From NCBI GenBank assembly GCA_013397455.1, contig VYZB01000135.1, positions 626,867 through 690,866 on the forward strand: a stretch of DNA of 64,000 nt. The letters are read 5' to 3'. How positions within the stretch are numbered: the first letter of the stretch is position 1; each line of letters begins with the position of its first letter. The notes under the pieces are model-generated. The model saw nothing but the letters and a program-made list of their open reading frames with translations, made no database searches and was not told where the DNA came from. Shown piece after piece: positions 50,125-63,605 of the stretch. Origin of the DNA: Crotophaga sulcirostris. Its lineage: Eukaryota; Chordata; Aves; Cuculiformes; Crotophagidae. The translations under genes and the position numbers were made by a program.

Positions 50125-50275
50125 AAATTACAGAATTATAGAATGGTTTGGGTCGGAAGGGACTTTAAAGATCATCCAGTTCCAACCACCTTTCCGTGGG
50201 CCAGGACACTTCCCACTAGACCAGGCTGCTCAAGGCCCAATCCAGCCTGCCCCTGAACACTTTCCATCCAGGTCT
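50125..50275 (-). mobile_element. CR1 LINE, 3'-end fragment
   Basis: Reading the + strand, AATTATAGAATGGTTTGGGT, then GGAAGGGACTTTAAAGATCA, TCCAGTTCCAACC and ACTAGACCAGGCTGCTCAAG is the reverse complement of the CR1 3' UTR and the last part of ORF2. About 150 bases remain; the 5' truncation is near GAACACTTTCCATCCAGG. Confidence 0.92.
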
Positions 50276-51889
50276 ATTTAGTTCTTGGCTCTACCTGTTC
50301 CTCAAAGCTCCCCATAGTCATCAGAAGCTGACGCAGCTTGAGAGGACATTCACTTCAGCCAGTTCTTCTGGAACTTGCTATCCAGTTGGAATACTTGGAG
50401 GTTAGGAGTGCCTTCTTTTAATTCCAGCCCTTGAGTTGTACAATTCCATAAGCAATTCACCATTTAATGCATTCTTTGAAAATGCTTTTAGAATTTGTAG
50501 CTGCTGAGAAAAAAAAGTTAAAAATGCTTTCTTAATTTTAAAAGTAAAAATGACATTTTTAATGCCCCTACAATAGATCAATCTTGTGGCAGCAGATTGA
50601 GGTTCTGGTTCAATGCTTTGTCTCCTGTCACCTTCTGACCCACCATTACTGTCAACCTGCTCCTGCAGGCTTTTCTATAAAAGTGTCGACCTGTCCCTTT
50701 GAAAATCAACTTCAAAGAAAACAGTATTTATTAATAAATGCCTACAGAGGTTTTCTTTGTTCTTTAAAAAAAACTAATAAAAATAGTGACTTTTCGATCT
50801 TAAGAATTTTTTTTAAATGTTTCAATTTTATTATTGCATATGTTTTGGTGCGAATTTCAGCTACTGAAATGTATCCTCCAGCTCTGTTAATGTGAGATCT
50901 TTTTTTTCTTTAATGAACTTGGTAGGAAGAGTTGTTGTGCATTTGTAGGTTTCCTTTAATTAAACTTTAATAACATAGTATCTGTATATATGTAATGTAG
51001 AGTAATGAAACTGTGTTTTGAAACAAGAGCTCTTTCTAGTTTTCAGTTAGAACCTGCAGTTTTGACTTTGTGGATATAGACCTGTAATCAAATTAATTAT
51101 TTGTTGCAAGAAAGGAAATAACAAAATAAATAAAGCTAAACAGAATATTTTAAATTTTATAAACAGTTGTTTAGTGCCTGAGGATGCATATATACGTCTT
51201 GGTTGTACAATAATAATTTCATTTACATTTACAATAAATGTATGGAATTATGGAATTTTAAAAACAATTTGAACAACACCTTTACAAATTTAAAAACTTA
51301 GAATTCCTGGATATATGAGTTCAGCTAGAAGCTGGGAATTTTAATTTCATGCTACCTGCAGTTGTTATTACCAGACTGCAAGAAATTTAGAGACACCAAT
51401 ACTCAAAACAATCACTGGTAGTTGTAATTTAGAGGTAAATTAAGAAGCTAGTATGCAGTCTCCTTATGTATGGCTTCATGTATCATCTCGCTCAATAGCC
51501 TGAGGCATTAGCAAGCTTTCATCATGAAATTTAGAGCATGCATACCTGAGTTATTGTATATCATGCATACTAAATATATGGCTTTTATAGACATATAAAT
51601 CACAACATCAGGATTCTTGTGTTTTCTTAAGGTAAAGTTGATCTTAATCTCAACAAGGTGGCTAAATTTATCTTGAGAACCTGATCCTGTTCAAAGGTTA
51701 TGTTCGCTGGATCATTAAAAGAAAATGCATATACTTAGAATTTCAGGTAAATGTAGAGAATAATTGCTCAACTTTCTGTAAGTCTGGATCATCAGCAAAG
51801 AAATACAGTCAATGTCACGTGAGGACTGGGCCAGTTTCTAGTAAAGTAAAAAGTAAAATGTGTTAGGAACCATTTCTAACCTTGAGGGA

Positions 51890-52450
51890 AAGTTGCAGTT
51901 TGGCATGGTTCACATCCACATGACAGAATTCTCCTTTATGGAGTTCTTCACCTTGATCTTCCACCACCAAAATCAAATCACAGAACTGCCTTTCCCATAC
52001 CTCTCCTAGGGAAGAACTGTACACTATATACCCAACCATTCCTGAGTGTCCAAAGGAGTGCTAGTTGTCATGAGCTAGTGGCCCCTTGGGGACCATCCAA
52101 AAAGGACAGCAAGAAAGGGCAGCTGCAAGCCACTACTGAAGCCCGGCATCCTGGCGCTGCAACTCTTACTAATGCAATTAGAATCTCTGCTGAAATGTTG
52201 GATTTACCCAAGTTTGCTGCAACCTTCAGACTTCACTAGCATATTGTTCATCTGTGATGAGGTTGATGAATCTTCTCCTTCTTTCCACTGTAATGATTCT
52301 TGTTCTTATATCGATCACAGTATAAGCTATTAGACCTTGTGTCCCATTGACTTGGACCGTGGAGACTCCTACCTCAAGACATGTGTAGCTAAACCTTTGG
52401 CACTTCATTTCTAGTTCATTTGCAGATGTCTTGAATTGCAGCACATGGTT
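51890..52450. other. GC-richer unassigned patch with a 72-codon - strand frame
   Basis: This block differs from its AT-rich surroundings: it has less T-run and more balanced composition, with CpG sites (CCCGGCATCCTGGCGCTGC at about 52.14 kb). On the - strand 52444-52226 is open for 72 codons (it includes CLEVGVSTVQVNGTQGLIAY). I do not recognise the product and nothing shows that it is expressed. It may be a decayed mobile element of a family I cannot name. Confidence 0.35.
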
Positions 52451-54967
52451 TTGAATGCCCTGCTCCTGTATTAACCTTATGACATTCTCTAATTTCTAAC
52501 CTTTTCAGTAGGTTGTTTTCCTTGAAAATAATTTTCAATCCATAGATAGCACTCAACCTGCAGGAGAGGTTTGTTAATTATTGTGTTTATCTGTTTGTCT
52601 AAGGATGCTCTATGGGATAGGTATTGGGAGTTAGCAGTGGTGTTTTGGAATGCAGTTGAGCTGGGTCATGAAGCAAGTGGACTATGCCATTTGATAACTG
52701 ATTTTGTCAGTTTTCATGGGAATATAGTGTAAGGTGCAAGGACTTATTCTGGTCTTTACATATTGGTATGTTTGTAGATAACTGCTAGAAAGTGCCAAGT
52801 GAACTATTACACTAGTGTAACCTAGAGGATAATTTAGCTAGCTTTCTGAATCCTTTTGTGGTTTTCCATTGGCAATTTGGGACTTTCCAAAACTGGAATA
52901 GAAAAGTTATGAAAACTTTATCTCACCAAACTCACTTTGTAATGATTGTCAGTGGGAAAACTCTCTAGCAGTTATTTTTAACTGTGGTTACATTAGCAGA
53001 AGGGTTTGCAAGTATCAGGAATGATGAATGGTCATTAAAGGATCAACATTCAGATTTCTTTTGTAGTTAAAAATGAAACAACATTAGTAGCAAAATTCTG
53101 GAATTGCTAAGGATTTGGTTCTGAATGTATAAAAGCTGTAAAAAAAGGACGCTAAACCAAAGAAACCCTTTTTATTTTGCAATGAAAGGAACATTAAATG
53201 CTAGAAGTGTATGTGTGCACAGGAATTTCAATCACTTATTTGGTTAAGCTGATAAAGAATAACACTTTAATGCAATTATACTGGTTTACAAACCTTAGGT
53301 TAATATTTTTCTCTTTAAACAACATAAACTCATACACTTACATTTCCAGGTTTCATATTAGCATACAGTGCTGCTAGCCACTGCATAATACGTTGGCAAT
53401 TCAGAACACCTTCATTGGTACATCCCTACTTCTTATTGAATAACTAGTTTATGTAAGGCACAGCTGATGAGAAATTAAACCAAATTTGGTTTTTAAAAAA
53501 TCAAATTTATAAATTAATATTTGTTGAAATGGTCAATGTTTTTCACAGGGTGTTTCATGGGGGGTCATAAATTGAGAAGAATGGACACATCATATTACTG
53601 ATTGATAACTTGAATTAAAGCATCTCTTAATGCATTTGAAGACTTTTTCCATAGAAAAGTGTTCTCACATGCCATACCTTGCCTTGTATTAATATTAAGA
53701 AATCTTTTAAGTATGTCAATGAAAGTTTTCTGTTGTCTTTTACTGTTCTGTTTCAGGATGTGAGAAATCATTCAATCTGTCTGGGATACTCTGTTTTAAA
53801 GAGAGTATCTTCTTCAGTCGAAGTTCTTAACCACAAGGTTTTTTTTAGTCATAAAATGTGTAACTATAGTTGTCTGAGTAAAAAAGCTGCTAAAGTAGCT
53901 TGTGGCATCATTTCAGTCATGAAGAAATAAGTAGACTCTGACTTGTAAGCAATGCCAAACTGAACCAAGAGTTACTCTGCTCATTTTGTAATCACTTAAC
54001 TTACGATAATTTATTGGTTTCAGAACTGCTTATAAACAATTTATTTTACTTTGCAATAGATGCTTTCCGCAAAAGCACAGTATCAAAGAAAGCCATAAGA
54101 AACTGAAATATGTGAGCCTCAGCACATTTCAGTTCAGCTACTATTGCTACATATGAAGCAAATGTGGTAGGTTTTAATTGCTGTTTTTCTAGGTAATACC
54201 GTCAGAAACTGATAGCTGAGTATACAGAGCTTGTGAAAGAGGCTTGAAAGGAGCTTGGTGTTTGATCATGTTTAAAAAAGGACCTAGTCCTTGTTTTGAA
54301 GTTAAGCTGAACACTTCAACCTTCTCTTACCTTTCCTGAATGTTCCAGTGAAAGTTGTTGGGATTTATTTGTGTACTAAGCATTGAATAAATAAAAATTG
54401 CACTGAATTTAGTTATGAAGTTACCTGGAGGAAGAAGTGAAAGAGCTTTATAGGGAAGTACTTAGATGAGGATTGATATTCTGTACAGGACTATAAAATA
54501 AAAAGGAAACCAACAAATTACATTTGGAAAATGAAAGAAAGTGCTATTTTTTTGAAATGACACGTCACCTGTTCTATTTTGGATGAAGAATACTCAGTGA
54601 CTTGGAAGTATCATAAAGGAAAAAGTTTTTGGGAAGATCAGTCTCAGCAGAACAGTGTACACCTACAGTTTCTTTCCTCCTAACTTGAGACTTGATTTAC
54701 ACCTGCATTAATGTCCTTTGGAATTGTCCCCAGTAGGCTGTACAAATTGCTCTGCAGTAAATTGAGACTGCTAATGTTAGTTGTGAAACAAAGCAATTTT
54801 TGTAATTGCAAGTTTTGAGCTGTTTTGAGCTGTTTTTCCCTTTCAAAAAGACCACAGTTTTGTTATTGGTCTGTTTCTTGGAAACTGTAACATTTCATAT
54901 GCAATACAGGGTGAAATTGGCATTGCTCAGTGAGAAGTATTATTTACTACAGTAGTAAGTATTTAGA

Positions 54968-55426
54968 GTGAGTCCAGAGGAGGGCCACAAAGATGATCAG
55001 AGGGCTGGAGCACCTCCCACATGAGGACAGGCTGAGAGAGTTGGGCTTGTTCTGCCTAGAAAAGAAAAGGCTCCAAGGAGACCTTATAGCAGTCTTCCAG
55101 TACTTGAATGGGGCCTACAGGAAAGCTGGGAGGGGCTCTTTATCAGGGAGTACAGGGATAGAATGAGAGGTAACAGTTTTAAGCTGAAAGAGGGGAGATT
55201 TAGATTAGATATTAAGAAGAAATTTTTTATTCTGAGTGTGGTGAGGCCCTGGCACAGGTTGCCCAGGGAAGCTGTGGATGCTCCTTCCCTGGGGGTGTTC
55301 AAGGCCAGGTTGGAAGGGGCCTTGAGCAGCCTGGGCTAGTGGGAGGTGTCTGTGCCCATGGCAGGGGGGGTGGAACTAGACAATCTTTAAGGTCCCTTCC
55401 AACACAACCCATTCTGTCATTCTATG
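54968..55426 (+). mobile_element. CR1 LINE, 3'-end fragment (about 460 bp)
   Basis: A 5'-truncated CR1 in + orientation, starting near GAGTCCAGAGGAGGGCCACA and running through GGGCTGGAGCACCTCCCACA, TTCCAGTACTTGAATGGGGC, GGTTGCCCAGGGAAGCTGTG and CCTTGAGCAGCCTGGGCTAG to the tail ATTCTGTCATTCTATG. It covers the ORF2 C-terminus and the short 3' UTR and includes all of the part present in the copy at 16.5 kb. Confidence 0.96.
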
Positions 55427-58400
55427 TTTAAGCGATGGAGTTGTGCAGCTGGCTGCAGGCCTCTGAAGGCTTGCCTGACTGGTCTGATTTAAAACACAAG
55501 CAGCAAACACCATTAAACTGTCTTCCGGCTTTAGTAGTCAGCCAGGTCCCACAGTCTACTGTTTACAATTTCTATAGATTTCTAGAAAGGCATTTTACAG
55601 TCCTTTCCTGAAACACTTGCTTTACTTTACTATGCTTTAAACTAGTGAAAAAATGTAATTATCATCAAGGATAGCTTTATACTTAACAAGTAACGGAGTG
55701 CACATCCTTTACACACATAATAGAAAATTAAAGGTTTGTTCTTTGACCCATTACTAAAATCTTGGAAGCTCTATATACAAGGGAATGTGGAAACAGAGAA
55801 TAGTGAATGCCATTAATAATATGTATGTACTGTGTTCAGTCTTCAAATCTACTAGCTTTCTCTTTTTATTTCCCCCTGCCTCCCTTGGCTGTGAAGTTTG
55901 AGATGATAAAAATATACACAGTATCTTATTCTTTACAGTTCCTTAAAAAATTTTATTACTATTAAAGTCACTTCATAATTGCAGTAGGAAACTCTGGGGT
56001 GTGTCATTATGGGAAACTTCCACAACTTGGGTGGCTGTGGTACTTTGCTTTTAGTCTTGAGTCTGTCAGTGCACTCCAAGTGCTGCAATTCAGTGTGGCA
56101 TGCAGTTATATTTAGCTGCAGAATTTTACCATGAAATGCAGCAATCATTATTACAAATAATTGTACATTTTGAAATCATCCTAGATCTTTTTGCACATTT
56201 TTTTTTATCACTGGAGTATTATGTGTTGCTATCTTTGCTACAGATGAATTTGTATTATTTTTTTTAAAAGCCTCTATTCAAAGTGAAATAAAAGCAGAAT
56301 GCTAAGTAATGCTGGACACAACAAAAGTCATCATTAGAGCACAGAACATCTGACTAGCATTTATTTTTGCTTCCTGAGTTCAGAAGTTTCCAAGGAAGAG
56401 TTTTACTCCCAGATATTGAGAGTGAAAGCAGTTTCAGAGTACAGTAGTAATGTGGGAAAGTGATGACACACATGGCCTCAGTGAGCGTATGAGTTTGACT
56501 TACTTTTTCTCCTTTTCCATTCCCACTCGCTCAAAGCAGCTGGTGGTTTTCAGGGATATTTCAACTGAACTGGGTTTCGAGGAGCAATTGGAATGCTGAG
56601 AGAAGGCAGCAGCAAAGCAGGTGTACAGGCTGTTGGAAGAAAAAGGAAGGAAGTACCAAAGGAGTAGTATAGTGAAGAGGTTATAGAGAGTCCCAAGATT
56701 GTTCTGCTGTTTCTGGCTAAAAGAATGTGTGTGGAATAGTAATGAGGAAATTTTCAACAGAAACATTCTGTGGTCATGTATTTTCATGTCAGTGTCAATG
56801 ATTTTCAAAATTGGGATTTTTTATGGAATCCTGGAATTTTGTTCCAGAATAAGAACTATTCCAACATAATATAAAATGTGAAACTGATAAGAAAAAGATC
56901 CCAAACAACACCACATCCACACGCCAAAAGAGTACATAGAATCAACAAAAAGAAGTCCCCCATTTTAATTGAGAGATGCTTAAAATGGTTTGTTAAACTT
57001 GACATGGAAGATAAAAATACCAAAGCCAACAAACCAGTGGCAGATTGCCAGAATGGCTTGTAACTTCCTGTTGCAATGGTAATTATAACAGCTGAAGTGA
57101 ATCATATGACTTACCTAACCTCTATCTCTGTATTTTTTCAGGACTTTGGAGTAATTTGTAGTGTTTGGTTTTCACTCTGCTTTGGAACAAGATAAAGTTT
57201 TGAAATTTTGATGATTTTGTAGAAGTTGTGTCCTCAGCCCAATTCTAGTCACATAGCTAACTCTTACATTTAATTTCCTTTAACATTTTTTTTTGTTCTG
57301 ATGAAAGAAAAAATTAACAGAATCTCTTCTGTAGCAATGATTTTAGGTCAGCACCTAAGGCCATCTGATTACTGGTTTTAGTGGTCTGAGAAAAAGATAG
57401 TGGGTGACTAGACACAGAGAAACATCACACTGTTGTTGATACAAATTTGTACAGATTCATCTGATACAAAGATCAGGGGTTCAATACAGGATGATGCTTA
57501 GCACTGTTGTTTTCTCTTACTGCTTCTGCCAGGATAGGCAAAGACAACACTAGCAAATATTGGGTGTTTCAAGAGAAATTCATCTTGTGTTGGACCTTAC
57601 ATTTTCCATGTTAAGTAGTGGATCTAAACCTGAAAAAAGCTAAGAAGCCTGCTCCTCATAGCAGCATCTGTTTGTTACTGAAAAGTGGTTTCTGTTTCAG
57701 TAACTGTAAATAAATGAATGTTGAAAGCCAAATTGTTTAAAAAACAAATGAGCCAATTGTGTTATTGTCTCTTGTGGGAACCTATTCTGAATTCTCAAGT
57801 GTTTATATTATCATCTCAATGGCTGGAAACTGCAGTGTTTTGCTCTTGGAAAGATTAGTGGAAAAAACTATTCAGCAACTGAGGTGGCTTGTTACCCTCT
57901 CCTAGTAGCTGGACACTAGCTTCTGCTTGTTTTGGCTCAGTCCTGATTGCCTGCTTGGTACCTTTGCATTCTCTTTTCTACCTTTCCTCCTCAGTAAGAC
58001 CAAAACCTTGGCATTCTAAACCACTCTCCTTTGAGGATTTTAGGACATCACAAAGGAAATTCACTTACAGTTTCTAAGACGTGTTTTTGGGGGTTGGGTT
58101 TGGGTTTTTTTTTAATCTCCAAGAAAGAGGCAAGGCTCACCTCTTTTGTGAAAGTTGAAATAAACCTCCTGTCTCGCCGGGAAATAATGCTGAAAGAGAC
58201 AGAATATATTTGAAATTATTGTAGCAGGAGCAACAATTCTTGTTGCCCTGATTTCTGAATTTCACACATGAAGATGTTAAATACGTACTTACCTAAACAG
58301 CGTAGAGGGTAGATGAGTGTTCTGGGGACATTGCCTTGACTGTAATGGACATAAAGTTCTCTCTTAACTCTCAAAGTCATTCGCACTGGTACAAGGAGCT

Positions 58401-59595
58401 CTCAAGCTAGCTAAGCAAGTCTGCTGTCATGTCCTAGAGAAAGGAGCCTCTGTCCACAAGTATTTCAGTAGATCTGCAGGATGTGGTGAAGTCCAATAAT
58501 AGACTTGATTGCCACAAGCCACAGCTGCCTCTATTCTAAGCCAAAGTGGCTGTAGTCTGCAGTAGACCTAGGAGTCCACTAGCACTGAGGGATTAAAGTG
58601 TTCTTTTGTCCTTTGAAGTAGAATCTCCTGTGTATCTGCTGTCACTCCTGCTGCTTGAAAACAATCAAACAAACAAGTAAAACCAAGAGTCACAAATGAA
58701 AAAAGAAATGAAATATTTTTTCTGTACCATCATTGCTGCAGTGGAGACAATTTGTGAACCTAGTCCATTGATATATTCCTACTCTGATGAAACTGCTTTA
58801 TTAGTCAAATCAAGGGCTAGATTCTGCCCAGATGTCTAATTATAAATTGCCTATCTTGTTGAACAGGTCTTGGAGGAAAATTGACTCCTTTTGGTCAGCT
58901 TTTTGGTGGCAGGGCCTGAAGGATGCATTTCTCATTACGTAGTCGTTATGTAATCCTCATGTAGTACATTTAGAAGGACTTAAATGTATTTTAGATGTTG
59001 ACCAAAGATTGGCAACAAATCCCCAATGTATATGTTGTTGGATCACTTCTCTTTGCACTGATTTATTCTAGTATGATTTTTCTGTCTGAGAATGTCACGT
59101 AGACTCAGAGATAGAAGGTGTTCAAAAGTTTGTAACCAGTCATCTGTCCAGAGCAGGACTGGTTGGAGTGTTCATGGTTAAGATTTGTCTAATCGTTTGT
59201 GGAGACTTGCAATATTGGAGGCTGCTCCAGGAGTCTTTGAGACTCGTGTTTCAGTATATTGCAGTGGTTGACTAACCATTACTGTTAAAAATATTCTATG
59301 AATGTGTAACGTAAGCATTCTGTTCATTAGAACCATTACTTCTTGTCCTCCTGGATATAGATAATAGAACATACTTTTTTCCTTGGAGCTGATAAAAAGT
59401 TACTGTGCTCACCAGCAAGCTTCTGCCATAGGTTAACCATGTTGCTTATGTTCCCACTCTCTTTTTTTTTCCACAAATTGTGGTTTTTAGACCTTACTTT
59501 TATTCCTTTCAGCCCAAATATTCCTTCAGAGTAGTGGATTTTTCCAACTTTATATTGTGAACCTGAGTTAGGAAAGAGGATCTGTCTTCTTAGTA

Positions 59596-59715
59596 ACATC
59601 CTTATAGGTACATGAAGGCTGTCATCAGATTCTCCAGGGTTCTTCTCTCCAGGCCAAAAGAACAGAGTTCCCTCAATCTCTCTTCACATGGAATTTCTTT
59701 AGCCCCTTGAGTAGG
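59596..59715 (-). mobile_element. CR1 LINE fragment, diverged
   Basis: The + strand reads CATCCTTATAGGTACATGAA, GGCTGTCATCAGATTCTCCA and TTCTTCTCTCCAGGCC, then a CCCTCAATCTCTCTTCACATGG part. This is the reverse complement of the CR1 ORF2 region that encodes the REERLRELGL and KRRLRGD stretches (usual text CTTATAAGTACTTGAAGGC and TTCTCCAGGCTGAAC). It is internal, lacks the 3' tail and is strongly diverged, so it is an old copy. Confidence 0.75.
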
Positions 59716-62700
59716 TTGCAGTCTAATGAGTACCAAGGAGAATAATTGCTTCCCTTGATCTATTGACTATGTTCCTGTTGATACAACTCAGGATGATGTT
59801 GTTTCATGGAAGATGGATGTTAATATCTTGATGATATTGAGAAGTATGAAAGATAATAATTTCAGTAATCGATGGAACTAAGAGAAAACAGAAAATATAG
59901 TGAATAGGGATTTTTTTCTGTGGCCTTAATACATTCTTTAAGTTTTCTGTGACCATGCCATCCTAGCTGTTATTCTTCCCCTTGTCTCTTACTTTACCTC
60001 ATCCAGCTTTTATATCCATTAGCCAGTTTAAATTAAATTTGTCACACAAACATGGGTATCAGAAAAATTGTTATATTTCTCCTTTTTGCCTCATGAGAAT
60101 CAGCAAATAAGTAAATGAGAAACCCAAAGCAGTGCTCCTGAGAGTGGAAGTTGCGTAGTGGCAGCTTAATCTCTGGTCTGTTGCAAACTAAGGCTGACAT
60201 GCAGCAACTGATCAGCACACCTGTACCTATGAACCGTGCGCTGCTACTTGCATATATTTCAATACTTTTACCTGTGTGAGAGAACTAGGAGCATTGCAAA
60301 TAGTGCAGTGAAGAAGCCAAGTTCATAAAAATGTGTAGGTTGCCAGTTTTGTTGCTCCCAGAAACCTCTTTTCTTTTAAGTACCATAATGTGAATTGAAA
60401 TATAATACCCTAGAGCTAAATGTTGTTGGAGACATGACTTTTTCTCTGGTAGGAAACTGGTAAACTATAAAGAATGCCATATCTGGAGGTTTTCCATATA
60501 AGTGGTTCCTGCGTGTTCCCATTTTTTGACTTGGTATTAGAGTCTGTTTCCCCTGCTCCAACTGTGTTTTAAACTAGAGATTTGTCTTTCTATTTGTCTA
60601 TGTATTTGTCCATAACATAAAAAGAAAAGCAGGCATTAGCATGAATTACTCAAACTGTTAGCAGTTCCATTCTGTTTGTGAGAATGCATTTGCTTTTGCT
60701 TATTTATAGTAACACCAAACAAAACTTCTAAGAAATAGAAGCATTTCTGTGGGGAAAACAAACTCATTGCTCATTCTGCCTTCTGCATTGATTGAAGACT
60801 GAGTATTGGTCACATTCTAGTGGAAGAATAATTTCTGTTCAAGCTGTTGTTATCTAAAGGCATAAATGTACATTTGGCATAATATTATTCTCATAGTTGA
60901 CTAGGTAATGTTTCTAATGCCTGAAGCATTAACGATTCTTTGAAGAGAGTATTTTGCTGGAGGTTTTCTGTTACTGTCTGTATAGTTAGTGGACTTGGAG
61001 ATTGTCGTTGTATTTTACTATGTGCAGATTTCTTGTTCAGCAACAAGCACTGTCATGCTTGGAGAATTTGCATTCTTACCCCGAGCTTATCTCCATTGCT
61101 GCTAGAAGGAAAGAGTCAAGAAAGAGTCTACAGTTAATTTATACTTTCTTTGGGCTCTACAGTGAATGATTAAGTTAATGATAATTACTTTTGTGAATTG
61201 CATAAGAAAATACTGGGAAATTATTAGGGGTGGTTTGGTTCAGGCAGATATCCTTAAGTATGCTACTGACCTTATTTATATATTGCTCAATAAATGTGTA
61301 TTCTGTAAGATAACATAAAACCTTTAATTTTGGTCCAAATATATTCATTGGTTATCAAGAGAAAAGCATAGCTTTTTCTTTGGGACTGACGTGTCCCAGG
61401 ACATCCAAGTAAAACACCGTATTGTGCCTTGGTGGTGAGAGCATTGGATATAAATGGTCTGGGTTGGTCCCTTTCATAAGCTCTTTAATATTTATAGAGC
61501 ATGTCTGCCTCTCTGGTGCCTGTTTTAAGTAATTGAAATAGATTGTTAAATTCCAGGTACAGAGAAAGAGAAAAAAACCTAGCAGTCACTTTGTCACTGG
61601 GGAAAGCATTTTCTTTTAGGTGTAATGAATTTACATTTCTCACTGATGTGATGCCAATCTTCATTATATTTCTAAGGAAAGTACAGAGAACAAGTGGGAC
61701 AGCAATACAATGCTGTGTTGTGAAAGGTGTCTTTCTTAACTAGTGGAGGCAGACACTTGCCTTTGAATGCTGGTTGTTTTGTTTTTCTGCTTTTTTTCTT
61801 CAGAAGCTGGCACAATAACATCAGGGTAAAATGTTTGGTGCTGATTTGACTGAAGCACTAGAGATCAATAGCGCAGAGCTGTATGTTTTTAATTTTAAAC
61901 ATGTCTTAATTAGCCTTTTTGATGTACTTAAATGACTGTGAGATTTCAACCTACACATAGATTGCAGCTTCATTTATTGTTTCAGCGTAGTTCAGAATAA
62001 AGCACTATAGTTCTTCTTATCGTGCAAGTGGGGCAGCCTGGTGAGGGACAGTGGCGCCTTCCTTTGAATATGTGGGGCACATTCATTGCAGAAATGGCTT
62101 CACTACATGCAGGGCAATTACTGAACTGGCTCACTTTGCAGCCCAGATTATTACACTGCCCTTTCATGAATTTTAGGTTACCATAAAATTCAGTTACAGT
62201 GGATCACTGGTGGTTCATGAAGAACTGGCGTGAACTGAAACATCTCTAGCAGTGGTTGCTCAGGAATCAGAGCTCTTCTCCTCACAAGGCATTCTGAGAA
62301 GTACATAGATTTGACTTGGGTGGACACATTGTAAGGTTTATCTTCCTTGCTTCACAGTGTAGTAAATCACAGGTGACATACTAAAACTGGCATAGTGGTA
62401 ACAAAAGCTATACCTAACCTGGTCAAATTTTAAGCACAGTTTAATTGTCAGCTGTTCAAGACACTCTCAGTGGGTGTATAAGGAAGTGGTAGTTAGCAAC
62501 TGTTTTTTCCATTAAGATATCATTAAGGCTGTGGTTTGCTGCTTCTATTTGTACTTAATTTTGAAGGAACCTCATATATTCCCTCAGTAACTTTTTGAAG
62601 CATGTGTGGATTTTAATTAAAATTTTACTTTCCCAGAACACATACTTACTCTGTTAACCAAATGTCTCATTTGAATTGAACTGGAACAGATTGCATGGTT

Positions 62701-63499
62701 TATTTCAGCTGACAGCACTTAATGTAGATTGATTTTTTCTGTTCAGCATTTCAGTGGTGGAAAATACAAGGTAACATTGTAGGCATATCAGAGTTTGTCT
62801 ACAGCATGAAAACCAATGAGCTAACATTTCCCAAGCATGCGCAAGTACTGCGTTTTTGAAAGGTCAGTGTTTGTTCAGGCTTGGAGGTATGACATCCTAC
62901 ATGATGCATACATGACCTTTGTAAAACACACACAAATTTTGTGGAAAGAATCGATACTTTAAAACTTGCACTGTTAACTGTATTTCATGTAAGTATAGTT
63001 ATGCATGTTAGCACAGATGTGACAGTTGGGTCTTAAGAGCTAGCAACGCTCTTTGCTTTTTGTACACGTAAGTCTTGGCTGTTTGTATTCTCATCTGTTA
63101 CTGTTACTTGAGACTCTGCAATGAAATTATGTGCAAATAATTTGTAAGAGGGAGGGGATGTGCTCAGATTTGTCTCTGAATTCAGTTTGACTGATTGGTA
63201 GTCTTTTGGATTTCACAATTAAATCTCCTTCTACCCAACTTCCCTCTCTTACCATAGAAGTTACATTTCAGAAAGCTGATCCCTCCTGCAGTGTGAACTT
63301 TGTGATTTGTTGTTTTACATAATACATAAAAAAGCATCTTATTTTAGGCAAAAAAAAAAATGGGAGAGATAATCCCATCATCAAGCCATGACCTAAATTG
63401 ACATTCTGTCTAAATTCCTTTGCCCCATGAATTCTTGGTTTGAAATTAAATTTTAAGGAATTAGAGAATTTAAGACTTGAACAAGTTTGGTTTGGCTAT

Positions 63500-63605
63500 C
63501 ACAGAATCACAGAATGGTTGAGGTTAGAAGGATGAACCTCTCATCCAACCTCCCTGCTTAAATGTAGATCACATTGCCCAGGACCATGCCTGGATGGTTT
63601 AAAAC
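63500..63605 (-). mobile_element. CR1 LINE, 3'-end fragment
   Basis: The + strand reads TCACAGAATCACAGAATGGT, then TCATCCAACCTCCCTGCTTA and TTGCCCAGGACCATGCCTGG, the reverse complement of a CR1 3' end with its ATTCTGTG-type tail. About 100 bases remain. Confidence 0.85.

Noticed and set aside
53740..53930. Possible exon after CTGTTTCAG (start of GATGTGAGAAATC)
   Set aside because: No resemblance to the expected VNELDG-like C-terminal exon; treated as a chance acceptor in a large intron.
58085..58115. G-rich TTGGGTTTGGG stretch, telomere-like or quadruplex-forming
   Set aside because: Only three G runs of at least three and no repeats of TTAGGG; an ordinary simple-sequence stretch.
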